From NCBI GenBank assembly GCA_963580285.1, contig OY757011.1:161063908-161127907 (forward strand): a stretch of 64,000 bases of DNA. The letters run 5' to 3'. The notes below the pieces were generated by a model. The model saw nothing but the letters and a program-made list of their open reading frames with translations, was not told the origin of the DNA and made no database searches. The DNA is from Lucinisca nassula. Its lineage: Eukaryota; Mollusca; Bivalvia; Lucinida; Lucinidae. The position numbers and the translations under genes are program-made. Positions 63,700-64,000 of this stretch are shown one piece after another (position 1 is the stretch's first letter; the number at the start of each line of letters is the position of its first letter).

Positions 63700-64000
63700 A
63701 ATATGTTGTTTGAACAAGATAATATCTTGTGCGCACAAGTTATTATCTTGTGAACACAATAAAATGTTTTGTTTGCACAACTTAATATCATGTGCGCACA
63801 AGATATTATCTTTTTTGTACAACATATTGTCTTGTGCGCACAAGATATTATATTGTGCGCACAAATTATTATCTTGTTTGCACAACATAAATCTTGTGCG
63901 GAAAACATTATATCTTTTGCGCACAACTTATTATCTTGATTGCACAACATAATGTCTTGGGTGCACAATATATTATCTTGTTCGCACAAGATAATATCTT
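63700..64000. repeat. 21-bp palindromic tandem repeat, running off the window
   Basis: About 14 units of the type ATCTTGTGCGCACAAGATATT. The word AATATCTTGTGCGCACAAGAT is itself a palindrome. Cys-rich open frames on both strands (for example CAHKILS repeats) are read-through of this pattern. The right edge lies beyond 64000. Confidence 0.92.

Noticed and set aside
63607..63989. Cys-rich open frames on both strands as a secreted peptide
   Set aside because: Produced by the 21-bp palindromic repeat, hence similar frames on both strands.

Overview
The window is metazoan, most likely bivalve mollusc, nuclear DNA. Reasons: spliced CISD-type gene fragments with GT-AG introns, tRNA-derived SINEs with 12-13 bp target duplications, Tc1/mariner, LINE and Penelope-like debris, long (GA)n, (GT)n and poly-C tracts, and many tandem-repeat elements opening with GTCCGTCC or CGTCGTC, a type I associate with bivalve genomes. 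The assignment to bivalves is inference. No bacterial operon, phage or CRISPR is present.

The only host genes I can support are two CDGSH iron-sulfur (CISD1/CISD2, mitoNEET/NAF-1) paralogues in tandem on the + strand. Copy a has its membrane/CxC exon at 8534-8742 and its last exon at 19944-20045. Copy b has the matching exons at 43067-43263 and 46613-46696. Intron positions and phases are identical in both. The first coding exon, expected to be about 30 codons, was not found for either copy. It may lie left of the window, in the intervening repeats, or be shared.

Layout. 1-7945: tandem-repeat elements, two of them bounded by inverted GCTCCCCGAAG motifs. 8534-20045: CISD copy a with an 11.2 kb intron. 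That intron holds an array of about 18 degenerate copies of the exon's own 3' end plus donor site (9984-11440) and a Penelope-like reverse transcriptase split by a 4 kb inverted-repeat insertion. 20046-26805: MITEs, foldbacks and SINEs. 26930-33500: head-to-head satellite-bearing elements with a SINE insertion. 33500-42770: SINEs, hairpins, and another tandem-repeat element hit by a LINE. 43067-46696: CISD copy b with a dead Tc1 element in its intron. 46700-53040: MITE, hairpin and SINE clusters plus a LINE tail. 53283-54793: 33-bp minisatellite. 55275-57440: a tandem-repeat element and a SINE interrupted by a TA-flanked element. 59950-61985: 79-bp satellite. 62580-63562: another tandem-repeat element. 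63700-64000: palindromic 21-bp repeat running off the edge.

Most long open frames are read-through of tandem repeats, not genes. The items that deserve attention are: the exon-tail array in the CISD-a intron; MITEs of one palindrome-cored family sitting 23 and 38 bp upstream of CISD exons in both paralogues; a common architecture shared by at least six sequence-unrelated tandem-repeat elements; repeated nuclear-receptor-like half-sites in those repeats; and a dispersed 65-bp hairpin family.
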